From: Hymenoscyphus infarciens
Lineage: Eukaryota > Ascomycota > Leotiomycetes > Helotiales > Helotiaceae
Reading direction: 5' to 3'
Assembly (NCBI GenBank): GCA_001414345.1
Contig: LLCB01000246.1
Location: 1-64,000 of the forward strand
DNA: 64,000 bases
Part shown: positions 34,801-47,620 of the stretch, piece after piece
Layout: the number at the start of each line of letters is the position of its first letter
Position numbering within the stretch: position 1 is the stretch's first letter
Notes under the pieces: model-generated
What the model saw: the letters and a program-made list of their open reading frames with translations, nothing else
Databases searched by the model: none
What the model was told of the DNA's origin: nothing
Translations under genes and position numbers: made by a program

Positions 34801-37800
34801 AGACTCTTATATAACATAGTATTAAAAGATATAAGAAGACTGAATTCTTTAGTATTATAATTAATACTAGTACTACTAAATACTCTACTATTAGATATAA
34901 CTAATTCCTAGTATATAATAACCTTATATATAAATTACTACTATTACTAAATAGTAGCTTTATAATTACCTTTGAAATTAGTAATACTTAGTCTATTAGA
35001 AAGGTAAAAATAACAACTTCTATTAGTATTATTAACTTCTATATATATTAGTCTAATATCTTATTTTTACTTTCTATTAAAGATATAGACTAACTAAGAG
35101 TATTCTATAATAATATTAAGAACCTCTTTATTAGAAAGCGTAAAAACAAAAAAGAAGTTTTCCTAGTAATCTACTAATTTAGCTATCCTTTCTTATTATA
35201 AAATAGAGCTATTACTACTTATATATAATAATTCCTAAGCTTACTTATAAACATCGAGCTTATATATCTCTATTAACGATTTAGCTATCTATCTATTATT
35301 AGATTATTAATACTTTTAGAGTATACTAGAAAAGACTTTAATTCTAAAGTACTTAACTATCTAACTAAATTCTATAAATTTTATTAGAAGTATAAGAAGT
35401 TCTTTAGTTAATTTAAATTTACTTTATATAATAATAAGATAGACTTTAACTTTATAGTTATTATAGACATTATGTATATTAAAAGAAGCCTATTACTATA
35501 TATTATTAACTTAGCTACCTACTTCTAAGCTAGCTATTAGTTAAGAAATATAACTTTAAAGTATATATTTAAGAAGTTTCTTAAATATTAGGTTAATACT
35601 TACTTAAAACCTCTAGTAATAATTATTACTAATACTAGTAAGAATCTTATAAGTAAGGAATTTATCTAATAAGTAAGAGCTATAAGAATAACTATTATGT
35701 CTATATCTATAAAGGTATATAATTTAATTAGAATTATTAAACGATATTATAAACTAATTTATTAAGCCTACTAAATATTTAAAGAAGCTTATCTAGACCT
35801 TACTAAGGATATACTTTTATAGATAGCTTTTAAGGTAATTAATAACACTGCTAGCCTAGATAGCCTTATCTCTATACTTCTTGTTTTTAAAGTATATACT
35901 TATATATTAGATAATAATACCCTATCTCCTAGAATAGCCTAAAGAGCTATAATATATAATAAAGCTTAAGACAAGGTATAAAAGATATAAGCAAAAAGAT
36001 AAGTTAATAATGCTTTAAATACTTAGAACAGTTCTAATAAGAATTATCTATATAATTTACTCTTAAATTCTAATATCCTCGTTTAATAAAAAAAGAGTAA
36101 ATAGACTAGACCTTTTAAATTAATTAGTATTAATAATAAAGAGTATATTATTAAATTACCTAGTAGACCTACTAAATTTAGATCTATAGTTATAAAGCCT
36201 TATTATTCTCCTCTCTTATAGTATAGAGATCCTATTCTAGATAGGGATTAGCTAGCTAAGGATACTAATTAAGAAGTATAATAATTTAAGGACCTAGAAT
36301 TAGAAATAGACCTTAATACTCTACTACTATCTTTTATAGTAATACGCTCTTAATTAATATTACTTTTAATTCCTAAACTAATTCTATTAACTATACTACT
36401 AAAGTAAAAGAGAGGATAACTACTAAAGAATCTAAAAGTCTTCTCTTAATTCTTAGAATATCTTAATCTTATTAATACTTATATATTTAAAGCTAGTATA
36501 TCTAAGATCTTTATCTAAAGTAAGGTTAACAGAAAGGAACGTTTTATCTAATATAATAAGGATATCTCTAAGACTCTACATCTTATTAAATTAAATAGTA
36601 TATAAGAAGGTATATATATTAGCGTATGCTAATCTGAATTCAAGGGCCTTACTAATAGAGGTATACTTAAAATAATTACCTATAACTAACTTCTAAAAGA
36701 GGCTAGAATATTTAGATCTAAATTCGTTAATACTATTAAATTCCCTAATATAGTATAAGCTATAGAAAAGTTAAGATTAGTAATTTAAGGATTTAATAAT
36801 AATAGTAAAAAGGTTATTCTTACTTAATTACTTATAATTTAATATATAAGCTAGAGACTTATTATTACCTTTTTTATTATATCTTACTAATAATTTAGCT
36901 TCTTTTTAAAAGATATTTCCTAGGCTTATATATAGTCTATTACCTAATTAGAATAATAAATTTTTATCTATCTATTAAAAGACGAAGGATAGTAGAAGGG
37001 AATTATCTAAGAAGTAATAAGACTTTTTTATAGTATTATAGAAGCTAGAAACTATTAGTTTAATACTTACTAAAAGTATTACTTAAAAGTACTTTAAATA
37101 AAAGAATTAATATATAATCCTTGTCTTTTATATATTAATAAGGAATAATACTTTAGTATTATAGGTTTCTAAACCGACGATACCTTTATCTTTATTAATA
37201 AAGGATTTATTAATAATAAGGAATTAAAGCTTAAAGAAGCTAAATTCGCTATTAAGGACTATAAGGAATTAACTAAGGACTATCTACTTAAATTTAATAG
37301 AGGTAAAATTATAATTAATTTCTTAGACTTGCTTAATCCTAAGGTTATACTTATCTAGGATTATTCTAAGAATATTAAATTAGTAAGTATTAAGCTTATT
37401 AATCTTAAAAGCTCTTATAGTACGATTTGATTAAAGGCTTTTATAAAAGAGTAATACGTTATATAACGTGCTTATAGAGCCTATATAGCTATGGTATTAT
37501 AACTAGAAGCTGCTTTCGATTTATCGACTACTGCTTAAATAATCGACTCTTAAAAGGAAGATATTAACGTTCTTAATAAGAGACTTTAATAGTAAATCGA
37601 TAATCCTAATAGAGGACTTACTTATGTAGAGTTAAATTAGAAAAGTTTTAAATTAATTCTATTTACTAATTCCTCTTTTACTAATAATAAGGATTATACT
37701 TTATAAATTAGATATGTTCTTATATTAGTAGATAAAGATAATAAAGCTAATATCTTATACTAGTTATTTATAAAGTATAAGAGAGTTACTTATAGTGTTT

Positions 37801-38325
37801 TAGCCTCTAAGTTATATATTTTAAGTAGAGGATTTAATATTACTAGTACTATTAAATTGATAATTAAGCTTATTCTTAATTAATTAGTTCTACTTATAAT
37901 TTATACTAATTCTAAGTTAATTTATAACTATCTTATAAGACTTAGTATTACTAAGGAAAAGAGACTAATAATTAATATTATAAGACTTTGATAAGTATAT
38001 AAACGTTAAGAGATCTATAATATTAAATAGATTAATAGTATAAGTAATCTTATAGATACTATAACTAAATCTAAGTCTTATAATACTTTAAAGGATCTTA
38101 TTAATATTAATAGATTAAAGGTAAAAGTAATAGAATAGGTAGAATATAAGAAAGATAGGTATATAAGAAATATAGACGAATAAGTGAGAATAGATAGGTA
38201 GAATAGAGTATTCTAATTAGCTAGATAAATAGAATAGAGAGCTCTTATTAGTAGATTTTATTAATCTTTTTTAATTATATTTTTAACGGTTTTTACTAAT
38301 ATATCTTACTTCTAAGTTACCCTAG

Positions 38326-38515
38326 TATTAGGACAATTATAGAGTAAATATATTAGTTCTAGTTACCTAATCGAGTAGTAGAATAAGGCCTATTTATACT
38401 CGGACCTTTATACTTATAAATAAGTATATATAAATAAATAACTACTTTTTACGTTATCTTTTGATCTCTTAAAGAGAGATAGAAAGACCCTATTTATAAC
38501 CTAGTTACACTAACA
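38326..38515 (+). repeat. 3' LTR of first copia element
   Basis: 190 bp, starting TATTAGGACA (ancestral TG terminus converted to TA) and ending ACACTAACA. Followed by CTTAT. It is exactly the same length as the 5' LTR. Confidence 0.93.
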
Positions 38516-38520
38516 CTTAT

Positions 38521-39708
38521 AGTTATACTTTAAGATATAGATAAGAATATCCTCTAACTCTTATAGAATCGTAGTACTCTTCTTCTCTTTTTTAGCTCGC
38601 TTTTTATAAAGCTCTAACTCTATAGTATTATTAGTAGTAGAGGTAGAAGTAGAGATAGAGGTAGAGATAGAGGTATAGAAGTAGAATAAAAGCTATCTTA
38701 ATTTATAAGTGAATAAAAACATCTTCTAATCTCTAATCTTTTAACCTTTTAACCTTTTAACCTCTTAACCTCTTTCTCTCTAACTAACCTACTTATAATA
38801 TAGACTCTCTTAATAAATTAGATAAAGAGAGCGTACTTAATATAGATATTAAAGAAGTAAATAAGGATATACTTAATACCTAGAATAAAAAAGACGCTTT
38901 TAAATTAGCTTTTATATAAATAGAAAATAGCTTCTCTTTATATAAATATCTAAAAGTAATACTAAAGGTAACTTATTTCTTACTTCTAAGACTTCTCTTG
39001 AAATTTATAAGGCTAATTACTCTAGCTTCTAAGATTACTTCCTTAAGTTTATAACTATTATCTATAGAGAGGAGAGTAATAAGAATATAAAAGTATCTTA
39101 TAAAAGAGCCTTCTATCTTATCTATACTTAGATTATTACTAGATATAAGAGTTCTAAGTATTCTATAAAAGGCTTTAAAGAGGAAGAGCTTACTCTTTAT
39201 AATAGTAAAGGCTAATTCTACTTATAAGCACTTAAGATAAGACTAGTAATAAGCTAGGGGTTTTTAAGAGAGCTTAATAAGAGTAATCTTATATAGAGGT
39301 AAGTATCTAGTAGTAAATATAATAATAATCTATCGCTCTTCTAAGAAGTTTTAAAGTATATAATTAGCTTATAAAGAAAAAAGGTAAGTAAATATCTTTA
39401 TAAATTATAAGAGTACTAATTATTCTAGATCTATACTAGAGAGATTACTATAAGCGTATACTCTATTATTAATAAAGACTCTAAGAAGCTATATAATATT
39501 AATTATAATATAGAATTATTATAATATATTACTAATCTTAGAAGTAATCTAAAGACAGTTTAGAGAGAGCTTATATAGAGAAGTATAATATAAGCTATCT
39601 ACTTTTTATTCTTCTTTTACCTATTCTAATTTAATAAAGTTCTTAAGTTCTAGATATATTATATTAAGGTTATTAATAAGTAGATTAGTAAGATTAAGCT
39701 AATACTTA
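38521..39708 (+). repeat. AT-rich segment between the two copia elements
   Basis: This RIP-like DNA was the left neighbour of the second element's insertion site. The plus strand can be read with few stops over parts of 38,850-39,650 (Lys/Leu/Ser-rich) and may be the 5' part of a gag-like frame continuing after 45,945. Identity is uncertain. At about 38,690-38,790 there is a run of AACCTTTTAACC-like words. Confidence 0.45.
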
Positions 39709-39878
39709 TATTAGTATGACTTATAGTTATAAAAGCGATATAAAAAGAGTTATATTATCGTTTATATATACCGAGTAAAGCTAGCTACGATATCTACTTA
39801 AGTAGCTCTTAAGCGAGAAGTACGTATACCTACGTATACTAATCTGAATCGCTATTTACTCTTAAATATATACCGATA
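39709..39878 (-). repeat. 3' LTR of second copia element
   Basis: 170 bp on the plus strand from TATTAGTATG to TACCGATA, preceded by the ACTTA duplication. It shares the core CCGAGTAAAGCTAGCTACGA with the partner LTR and the solo LTR. About 12 differences from its partner, 11 of them transitions. Confidence 0.92.
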
Positions 39879-42800
39879 CTAGTACTTCTTTAAAACGATA
39901 GAAGTTAGTATCTTAAAAATCATTAAAATCTCCTATCTAATCTAACTAATAAGAGCTCTCTATCTCTGTTCTCGACTAATAAGAAGGTTCTATTTTAGTC
40001 TCTTATTATCTCTTATTTCGTTCTACCTACTCTATAAGGTTAATGTCTAGCTTATTAGTATCGATTAACTTTTATAGAGTATTATAGTAACTCTTTTTAG
40101 TTATAGTATCTATAGAATTACTCTTATTATTAATCTATTTAATCTTATTAATCTCTCTTAATTTATATACTTCTTATAGATATATAATATTAATCATTAG
40201 TTACTTCTCTTTAGTTATACCTAATTTAGCTATATATTTATAAGTAGACTTTAAATCGGTATATATTATAAGTAGTATCTTAAATCCTACGATACTTTTA
40301 AAAGTCGATTTTATTAAAGCTATAGCGTTAAATCTAGAGCTTATTATATATAATTCTAATACTAAAACACTATAATTAACTCTCTTATATTTAGTAGAAG
40401 ACTAATATAAGATATTAGTATTATTATCTTTATCTATAAGAGTAATAACATAACCGCTTTATAATAATAAGTCCTTATTATTAGTAAATAATCTATTAGT
40501 AAAAGTATATAACTTTAGAGAAGATTTATCTAATTTAACGAATTTAAGTCCTCTTAAGAGATTATCGATTTACTATTAAATTCGCTTATTAAGAAGTAAA
40601 ATATCGTTATCTTAAAAATCAATAGTTTAGATAGTATATAATAAGTCGAAAGTAGCCTTAGACTAGGATACTATAGCTAAGTATACCTCTCTAATACGTT
40701 ATATAATATATTAATCTTTAATATCTACTATATATAATATCTCTTTTATATTAGATATCTTAAATAGAGCCTTTTATACTAAATCTAAGTATTTTATATA
40801 ATCCTAAGTAAGAGATATAAAGCTATTATAATACTTAGTAATTAGCTCTCTATTAAATTTAATTAGATAGTTAATAGTAAGCTTCTCTCTCTTCTTAGAT
40901 ATAAACCTAGCTTTGTTAATAGTAAGCTCTTCTTTATTAATAAAAGCGTTATTAGTAAGTATAAGAGTATTATTAGTTTAAAGGCCTACTATACTAAAAT
41001 AGATATCTAACTTTACTTACTTGTTATATTAGTATAACTTAGTATATAAAAGATAGAAGTTAAATATTAATTGTTTTATTATAAGCCTTAGAATATTATA
41101 TTTATAATATATTATAAACTAATAATTACTAGCTTCTAGAATACTATATAATAGTCTAATTACTTTAAAGAATATATCTTCTTATTAAGAATAACCTTTA
41201 AGAGAGCGTATAAAGAATTTCTAATTTAAGTTTGTTAAAGATTATATATATACTTATATAATATTCTAAATAAATACTTATAAACCTAGAAGTATTATAA
41301 TAAGTATAAGAATTATTCTCTAGCTTACTCTCTAAATTATAGGCGCTTAAGTAAGTACTAGTAACTTTCTAGTATTAGTATATACTTAGATTACTAATCT
41401 TAACTTTATAAAAGTAAGTATTATATCTTTAAATTTAATATTATCTATAAAGTATAATCTAAATATTCTAGTATTAGAAGGTAACTCTTTCTAAGTAATA
41501 ATCTTAAAAACACCTTAATTAGTTAATCTATTAATCTTCTTTTATTATAATTTAATATATACTATACTATTATTAGCTATAAATACTTTAATATTATAAG
41601 GTTTACTTAAATTAGTAAGAAAAGTTCTAATATCTTTAAAAGTAATATAGTCGAAATCGTTTATAAGAGTATCTAACTATTAGAATAACGCTTTAAAAGA
41701 CTTATTTAAAAGCCTTAGATACTTTTAGAGCTATCTACGTCCGCGCTTCTAGAGAGGGTTTAGTAAGAGTTCTAGAATATTAGTATTTTAACAGATTTAT
41801 AACTAATAAAGTTAGTATTAGAGAGAAGGTAAATATTATTTAATATCTTAGTTACTCTAGTCTACTTCTCGCCTACTCTATTACTTAAAAGTTCTCTCTT
41901 TTTTATAAGGTTATAGTATTATTTTAGATAGTACTATACTAGAAACTTCCTTAGTTACTAATACTATTCTAGAAGTTTTAGAAGTTTTAATAAAGTATAG
42001 CTTTATAACTATAGATTAAAACTTTATAAGACTACTTAGTAGTACTATAATATAGTCTTTATTCTTAATTCTTTAAAGAATAAAAGGTCTTATCTAAGAC
42101 TTTATATACTCTCTCTATACTAAAACGTTTAAATTTAAGAGTAAGTTCTTAACTTAGTTAATTAGTCTATTTTATATATTAAGAGCCTCTTTAACTTAAT
42201 AGAATATAATCTACTTTTATATCTCTTAAGTAGCCTTCTTATAGGTCTTAGATCTTATAGAAATCGGTTATAAAGATACGTTAGTTACGGTTATTTAAGT
42301 ATATACCTTATTTACTAATAAAGTAGAGACTAGTCTATTTAGGCCTACTATATTATTAATTACTTTAAAGGCTATTTAAAGTATTAAACTTTATAAGAGA
42401 TAGAGCTCTTATTTATATATAATATTATATATCTATTAAATTAGTCTATAATAATATTCTACTATACTAATTAAATTATATATCTTAACTAGTATAGTTT
42501 TTACTATAGTACTTATTCTAGTAGTAGAGTATATAAAGTCCTTTTTAATAAAGTTTATCTTAGTATTTATAATAATATAATTAGAAGGTCTAAGATATAT
42601 ATTAATCTAATATCTTTAGAAGACCTCTTATATAGTTATTACTTTTATATCTAGTAAAAAGTTACTTACTTAATATCTTATTACTTTATTTATATAGTAT
42701 AAGACTATCTACTTATTAAGAAAGAAAGTATTAATTAAAATACTATAATTAAATTTAAAGTTATTATAAAAGGTAAACTTAAATTAGCTAGGTAAACTTC

Positions 42801-45775
42801 TATACTTTTAATAGTATTTATAAAATTTAATAAGATATTAAAAGATGTCTTAGTTAATATAATACCTAGCTCTTTCTAATATATATTATAATCTTAGTAT
42901 TAATAGGTAGCTAAATCGCTTATAAAGTCGTTAAATATTAATATTTATAAGAAATATTAAGTACTCTTATATAAAGTTATATATAGCTTTATCTTAGAGT
43001 AGAAAAGAGTATCTAAATCGATATATAATAAAGAACCTCTTAATTTCTACTCTTTTCTTATTCTCTTAAATAAGTATATTTTAAAGATTATTTAAGATAA
43101 TATTTAAGTTATCTATATTATTAATATAAAAGATAAAAGGAGTATTAGATTATACTATATAAAACTCTACTTTTCTAATTAGTATATCGATTATTATTAA
43201 TTCTAAAAATAGAGTATATCTTTTACTAAACTAGATATTAAATTAACCTTTTATACTTTTATTAATTAAAATACTTTTAATAAGTCTAATATATATAAGA
43301 TATTAGTTATATTCTATACTTAACTTTTAAGCTACTCTAGTATTAATTATTATACTAAAGAAGTTCTCTTTTATATATCTTTTAGCTATTATTATAAATA
43401 CTTTTTTTATAAATTTATATATAATATTAGAAGTATTATTTAGGTTGTTTAGGTTTTATAAGATATATCTATTAATAGCGTGTTTTTATATTAAACTTAT
43501 TAAATTTATAGTAAGTTATTTAGTATTTAAATTATTAATAAATCTTATAAAAGTAATATTATAATAGATAACTTTGTTATCTAAGCTAGTATCTAATAAG
43601 TAACTATCTTCTTTTAATAATATATTAGCTTAAAGTATCTTTAATATCTCTTCCTCCTAAATACTCTAAGTATATACTATATTTATATTATATACCTTTC
43701 TAGTATATCTATCTTACTTCTCTTTAAAGTATCTAGAATTCTTATTAGTCTATTTAGTAAAGTAATAGTCTTACTCTTCTTAACTATAATCCTAAGATAA
43801 ATAGTTGTCTTTTCTATATATATAATATATCCTCTTCTTCTTATATTAATCTATACTACTAAATTTATTTATACTACTATATTATCTACTCTTATAGAAG
43901 TGCTTTTTAGTTATTATAGTTTCGTTTATAACTATCTCTAGGTAGACTTTTATATAGGATTAGATTAAACTTTATAAGAGAGTAATAGTATTAGAAATTA
44001 AAGGATCTTAAGATAAGGTTAATATTATAATAGTATAATCTAAGACTCTTTTATATATTAAAATTAACTTATTTAAAAATTAACTATTAGTATAAAAGTT
44101 AATAGAGAGAGAAAATCTTAGTAAATTAAGTCTTAATAATATATCTTTAAAAGACTTTAATATAAATGCTCTAGATACTTATATTATCTTCTATAAATTA
44201 ATAATATTTTACTTAGATAACTAGTCTCTTTTATAAAGTTTATCTTTAAAGTATTATTATATAGATATAGATAAAACTTTAAAAGATTAATTATTATACT
44301 TATTAAAAAGTATAGTATAAAAGTAATTTAAAGCGTTATCTTTTAGTATAGTAGAGAAGGTAAGAGAGTAAATCGCTAGTAATACTCTACTTCTCTTATA
44401 TATATTCTTAAATATTATAACTTTAATTATAAAGTTATCTTCTTTTCTACTATACTTTTAATTGTCTTTATATACTTTTATAAGAGTATCTAATATATAA
44501 GAGTAGTCTTAACCCTTTAAACTTTAAGAAGTTAATTTATCTTTGAAATATACTATATTTATTTATACTAGTAGTCTTCTACTAGGATTATTCTATCGCC
44601 GATTATATTCTAGATACTTAAAGGTATCGTCGAAATCGTTACTACTAGTATCTTCGCTAAATTAATAAGATATAAAGAAGGAGGTCTAGTCGTCTTTTAG
44701 TAGATCTAAAAGTTAGATTAGAAGCTATACTAGATCGCTTAGGTCTTTTCTTTTAGTTAGTAGAATTAAGGTCGTCGAAGGTATCGTTTATTATATTAGT
44801 TATTATTATTATTATTATATAGTAGATGCTTATAAAGCTTCGTCTCTAGCCTTCGTCTTAGATTAGGTGTTTTAAGTAATATTTTTAACTAGAGGTTATT
44901 ATTATTATAGTTGTTATTATTATAGTTGTTATTACTATAGCTTTTGTTATCTTTTAGCCTATTCTACTATATATTTATAACGAGAACTAAAGTCTTTAGT
45001 ACTAGCTCCTTCTAATACTATAACTTTTACCTCTTTGTCTAACTACTTAGTTTAATTAACCTTAGTAGTAGTGTTATATAGTACTTAAGATATAAGCATC
45101 TTATATCTATCTATCTTAACTTATATACCTCTTCTATAAAGTGTTTATTATAACTTAGTAGTAGTAGATCGATAGATTTTAGTAAATTTATCTTAATTCT
45201 ATCTTTTAAAGTCTACTTAAAATTCGTTCTAAAGAAGAAGGTCTTCGTTCTCTCTTTTAGTATACTCCTCTTCTTATTCGGCGGTAAAAATCGTCTCTTC
45301 TATTTATATTAACTTTAGCTTTAGTGCTAGCTTTAGAGCTTGTTTTAGTGCTAAAGTTAAAGTCTCTAAAGTCGTCGGAATCGGTGTTAGTATATCTATT
45401 ATATTATAGATATTATAAATGTTATAGATATTATTATTACTTAAATTAAATTTAGATATTATTGAAAGTCTATTTATACTTTACTTAGTAGATTATAAGT
45501 GAAAGAGATATCGGGTTTTAGGTAAATAGGTGTCTTAGAGAGTATGAATTATCTCGGCGAATAAAAGAAGGTCGATAAAGTATTAATAATTATAATCGGC
45601 GCTTTCTATCTTAAGAAGTGTTTATAGTATATTGTCGAAGTTATTAAATAGTAGAAGGAATTACGATTAGAGAAGAGAAGTCTACTAGTAATATTAAGTT
45701 TACTTTTATATAAGTATACTTATAGTAGAAATATATAAAGTAACTAAGTATCTAATCTATACGTCTACTAATTAG

Positions 45776-45945
45776 TATTAGTATAACTTATAGTTATAAA
45801 AACAATGTAAAAAGAGTTATATTATCGTTTTTATATACCGAGTAAAGCTAGCTACGATGTCTACTTAAGTAGCTCTTAAGTAAGAAGTATATATACCTAC
45901 GTATACTAATCTGAATCGCTATTCACTCTTAAATATATACCGACA
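45776..45945 (-). repeat. 5' LTR of second copia element
   Basis: 170 bp on the plus strand from TATTAGTATA to TACCGACA, followed by the ACTTA duplication. Read on the minus strand it begins TGTCGGTATA, the canonical TG start. Same length as its partner. Confidence 0.92.
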
Positions 45946-45950
45946 ACTTA

Positions 45951-46570
45951 CGTTCTAGAAGACGTACTAACTTAGTAGTAAGTTACTCTTCTTAGTCTTA
46001 CTTCTTTTTACTATCTCTATCTAATTATCTATTAAATAGAGATTAAGCTCTTTTACCTTTACTTTAATAAAGAGAATCTATATCTTTACCTTATATAAGT
46101 ACTTCTAAAGGAGTTATAGAAGTTATATATTACTAAGAGATATATCTTTAAGAAGATTAATATAAATAACTAGGTAACTCTAAGTAGATTAGTATAAACC
46201 TCTTACTTCTTTATAAATTATATAGCTAATTAATATAAGAAAGCGACATCTTTCTTAAGGCTTTTAGAAGGAATCTTATAAAGATTAGTAATAATTCTAG
46301 ACTATATAGTACTTACTCTTTTCGCTATAGTAGATACTAGTACTTCTTAAGTATATTAAAGTAGAATATCTATAATTAGAAGAGATAGTCTATAAACTAT
46401 AATAACCTTACTATTATATAGTACTTAATTAGTTAGAATAATAATCCTATAAAGTAGAGAGAGGACTTTTTAAAGCTAAAGAAGTATAAGAAGGATAAAT
46501 GCTTTTACTATAGTAATTAGCTTACTTATATATTTATTCCTTACTTAATTTATAAAGCTTTTAGCTAAGA
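45951..46570 (+). pseudogene. Gag-like remnant with degraded zinc-knuckle-like motif
   Basis: On the plus strand a frame through about 46,470-46,560 reads KKYKKDKCFYYSN*LTY. Reversing RIP-type changes would give CFYC and a following His and Cys, resembling a retroviral-type zinc knuckle of Gag. The spacing is not exactly CX2CX4HX4C, so this is tentative. If right, the second copia element inserted into an older retrotransposon whose other part lies left of 39,704. Confidence 0.35.
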
Positions 46571-46689
46571 AGTCTTAACTTTTATATATAGCTTTTATAA
46601 ATAATTTACTTAAAAACTTCTTAATTTATAAGCTTCTTAGTAAGATTATAAATTAATATTTAAATTATAAGTTTAAAATAAGTAGATTT

Positions 46690-47620
46690 AATACTTAAAG
46701 TTAAATAACTAGACTAATTATAAAAGAAGAAGTATTAAATAGGTATACTTAGTACTAAATAATAGCTTAATAGACTTATTACTTTCTAAGTAAATAGAAT
46801 AATTATAAAAGAAGAAGTATTAAATAAGTATACTTAATATAAAATAATAGATTAATAGACTTAATACTTAGAAAGTAAATAGACTTATTACTTTCTAAGT
46901 AAATAGACAGATTATAAAAGAAGAAGTATTAAATAAGTATACTTAGTACTAAATAAGAGACTAATAGACTTATTACTTTCTAAGTAAACAGACTTATTAC
47001 TTAGAAAGTAACTAGACTAATTACTAAAGAGGTATTAAAGAAGTAGACTTAGTACTAAATAATAGATTAATAGACTTAATACTTAGAAAGTAACTAAACT
47101 TATTACTTTCTAAGTAAATAGATAAATTATAAACGAAGACGTATTAAATAAGTATACTTAGTACTAAATAAGAAACTAATAGACTTATTACTTTCTAAGT
47201 AAATAGACTTATTACTAAAGAAGTATTAAACAAGTAAACTTAGTACTAAATAATAGATTAATTAACTTATTACTTAGAAAGTAATAAGTCTATTTACTTA
47301 GAAAGTAATAAGTCTATTAGTCTCTTATTTAGTACTAAGTATACTTATTTAATACTTCTTCTTTTATAATCTGTCTATTTACTTAGAAAATAATAAGTTT
47401 AGTTACTTTCTAAGTATTAAGTCTATTAATCTATTATTTTATATTAAGTATACTTCTTTAATACTTCTTCTTTTATAATTATTCTATTTACTTAGAAAGT
47501 AATAAGTTTAGTTACTTTCTAAGTATTAAGTCTATTAGTCTATTACTTAGTACTAAGTATACTTATTTAATACTTTTTCTTTTATAACTCGTCTATTAAC
47601 TTAAAATCTAGTTAATAGGC
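46690..47620. repeat. Array of ~100-bp repeats arranged as a large inverted repeat
   Basis: A unit containing AGTATTAAATAAGTATACTT, TAGTACTAAATAA and the near-palindrome TTACTTTCTAAGTAA recurs in forward orientation at about 46,731, 46,816, 46,925, 47,031, 47,141 and 47,222. It recurs in reverse orientation at about 47,340, 47,455 and 47,560. The switch point is near 47,265-47,290. Outside the arms, TTCTTAATTTATAAGCTTCT (about 46,617) pairs with the complement of AGGCTTATAAATTAGGAAGC (about 47,617), so the symmetry extends past the array. Confidence 0.8.

Larger units (their letters stand above)
31670..38515 (+). mobile_element. Complete but RIP-inactivated Ty1/copia retrotransposon, 6.85 kb
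   Basis: Two 190-bp LTRs bound a 6,846-bp element, with the 5-bp target duplication CTTAT at 31,665-31,669 and 38,516-38,520. Read on the plus strand through many stops, the body shows pol in copia order. The pre-integrase/integrase region (about 35,140-35,800) contains LTKFYKF-like, DIMYIKRS and TNTSKNLISKEF strings, altered forms of the usual DIMYIDGS and TDAGKNF. Reverse transcriptase (about 36,700-37,400) has IIGF*TDDT at about 37,160, where TAA replaces the CAA of the usual QTDDT. RNase H (about 37,600-38,110) has FTNSSFTNNKDYT and YTNSKLIYN. Integrase before reverse transcriptase is diagnostic of copia. The substitutions are C-to-T or G-to-A type. Confidence 0.93.
39709..45945 (-). mobile_element. 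Second complete, RIP-inactivated Ty1/copia retrotransposon, 6.24 kb
   Basis: Two 170-bp LTRs bound a 6,237-bp element, flanked by the 5-bp duplication ACTTA at 39,704-39,708 and 45,946-45,950. Coding sense is the minus strand. Near its 3' end (about 40,000-40,650) the reverse complement reads as copia RNase H, with FTNRLFTNNKD, SGYVITLIDKDNN and IYTDLKSTYKYIAKLG separated by few stops. Gag would lie at the high-coordinate end. The LTR sequence differs from that of the first element but both begin TGTCGG/TGTCGA in coding orientation. It has no intact frame. Confidence 0.9.
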
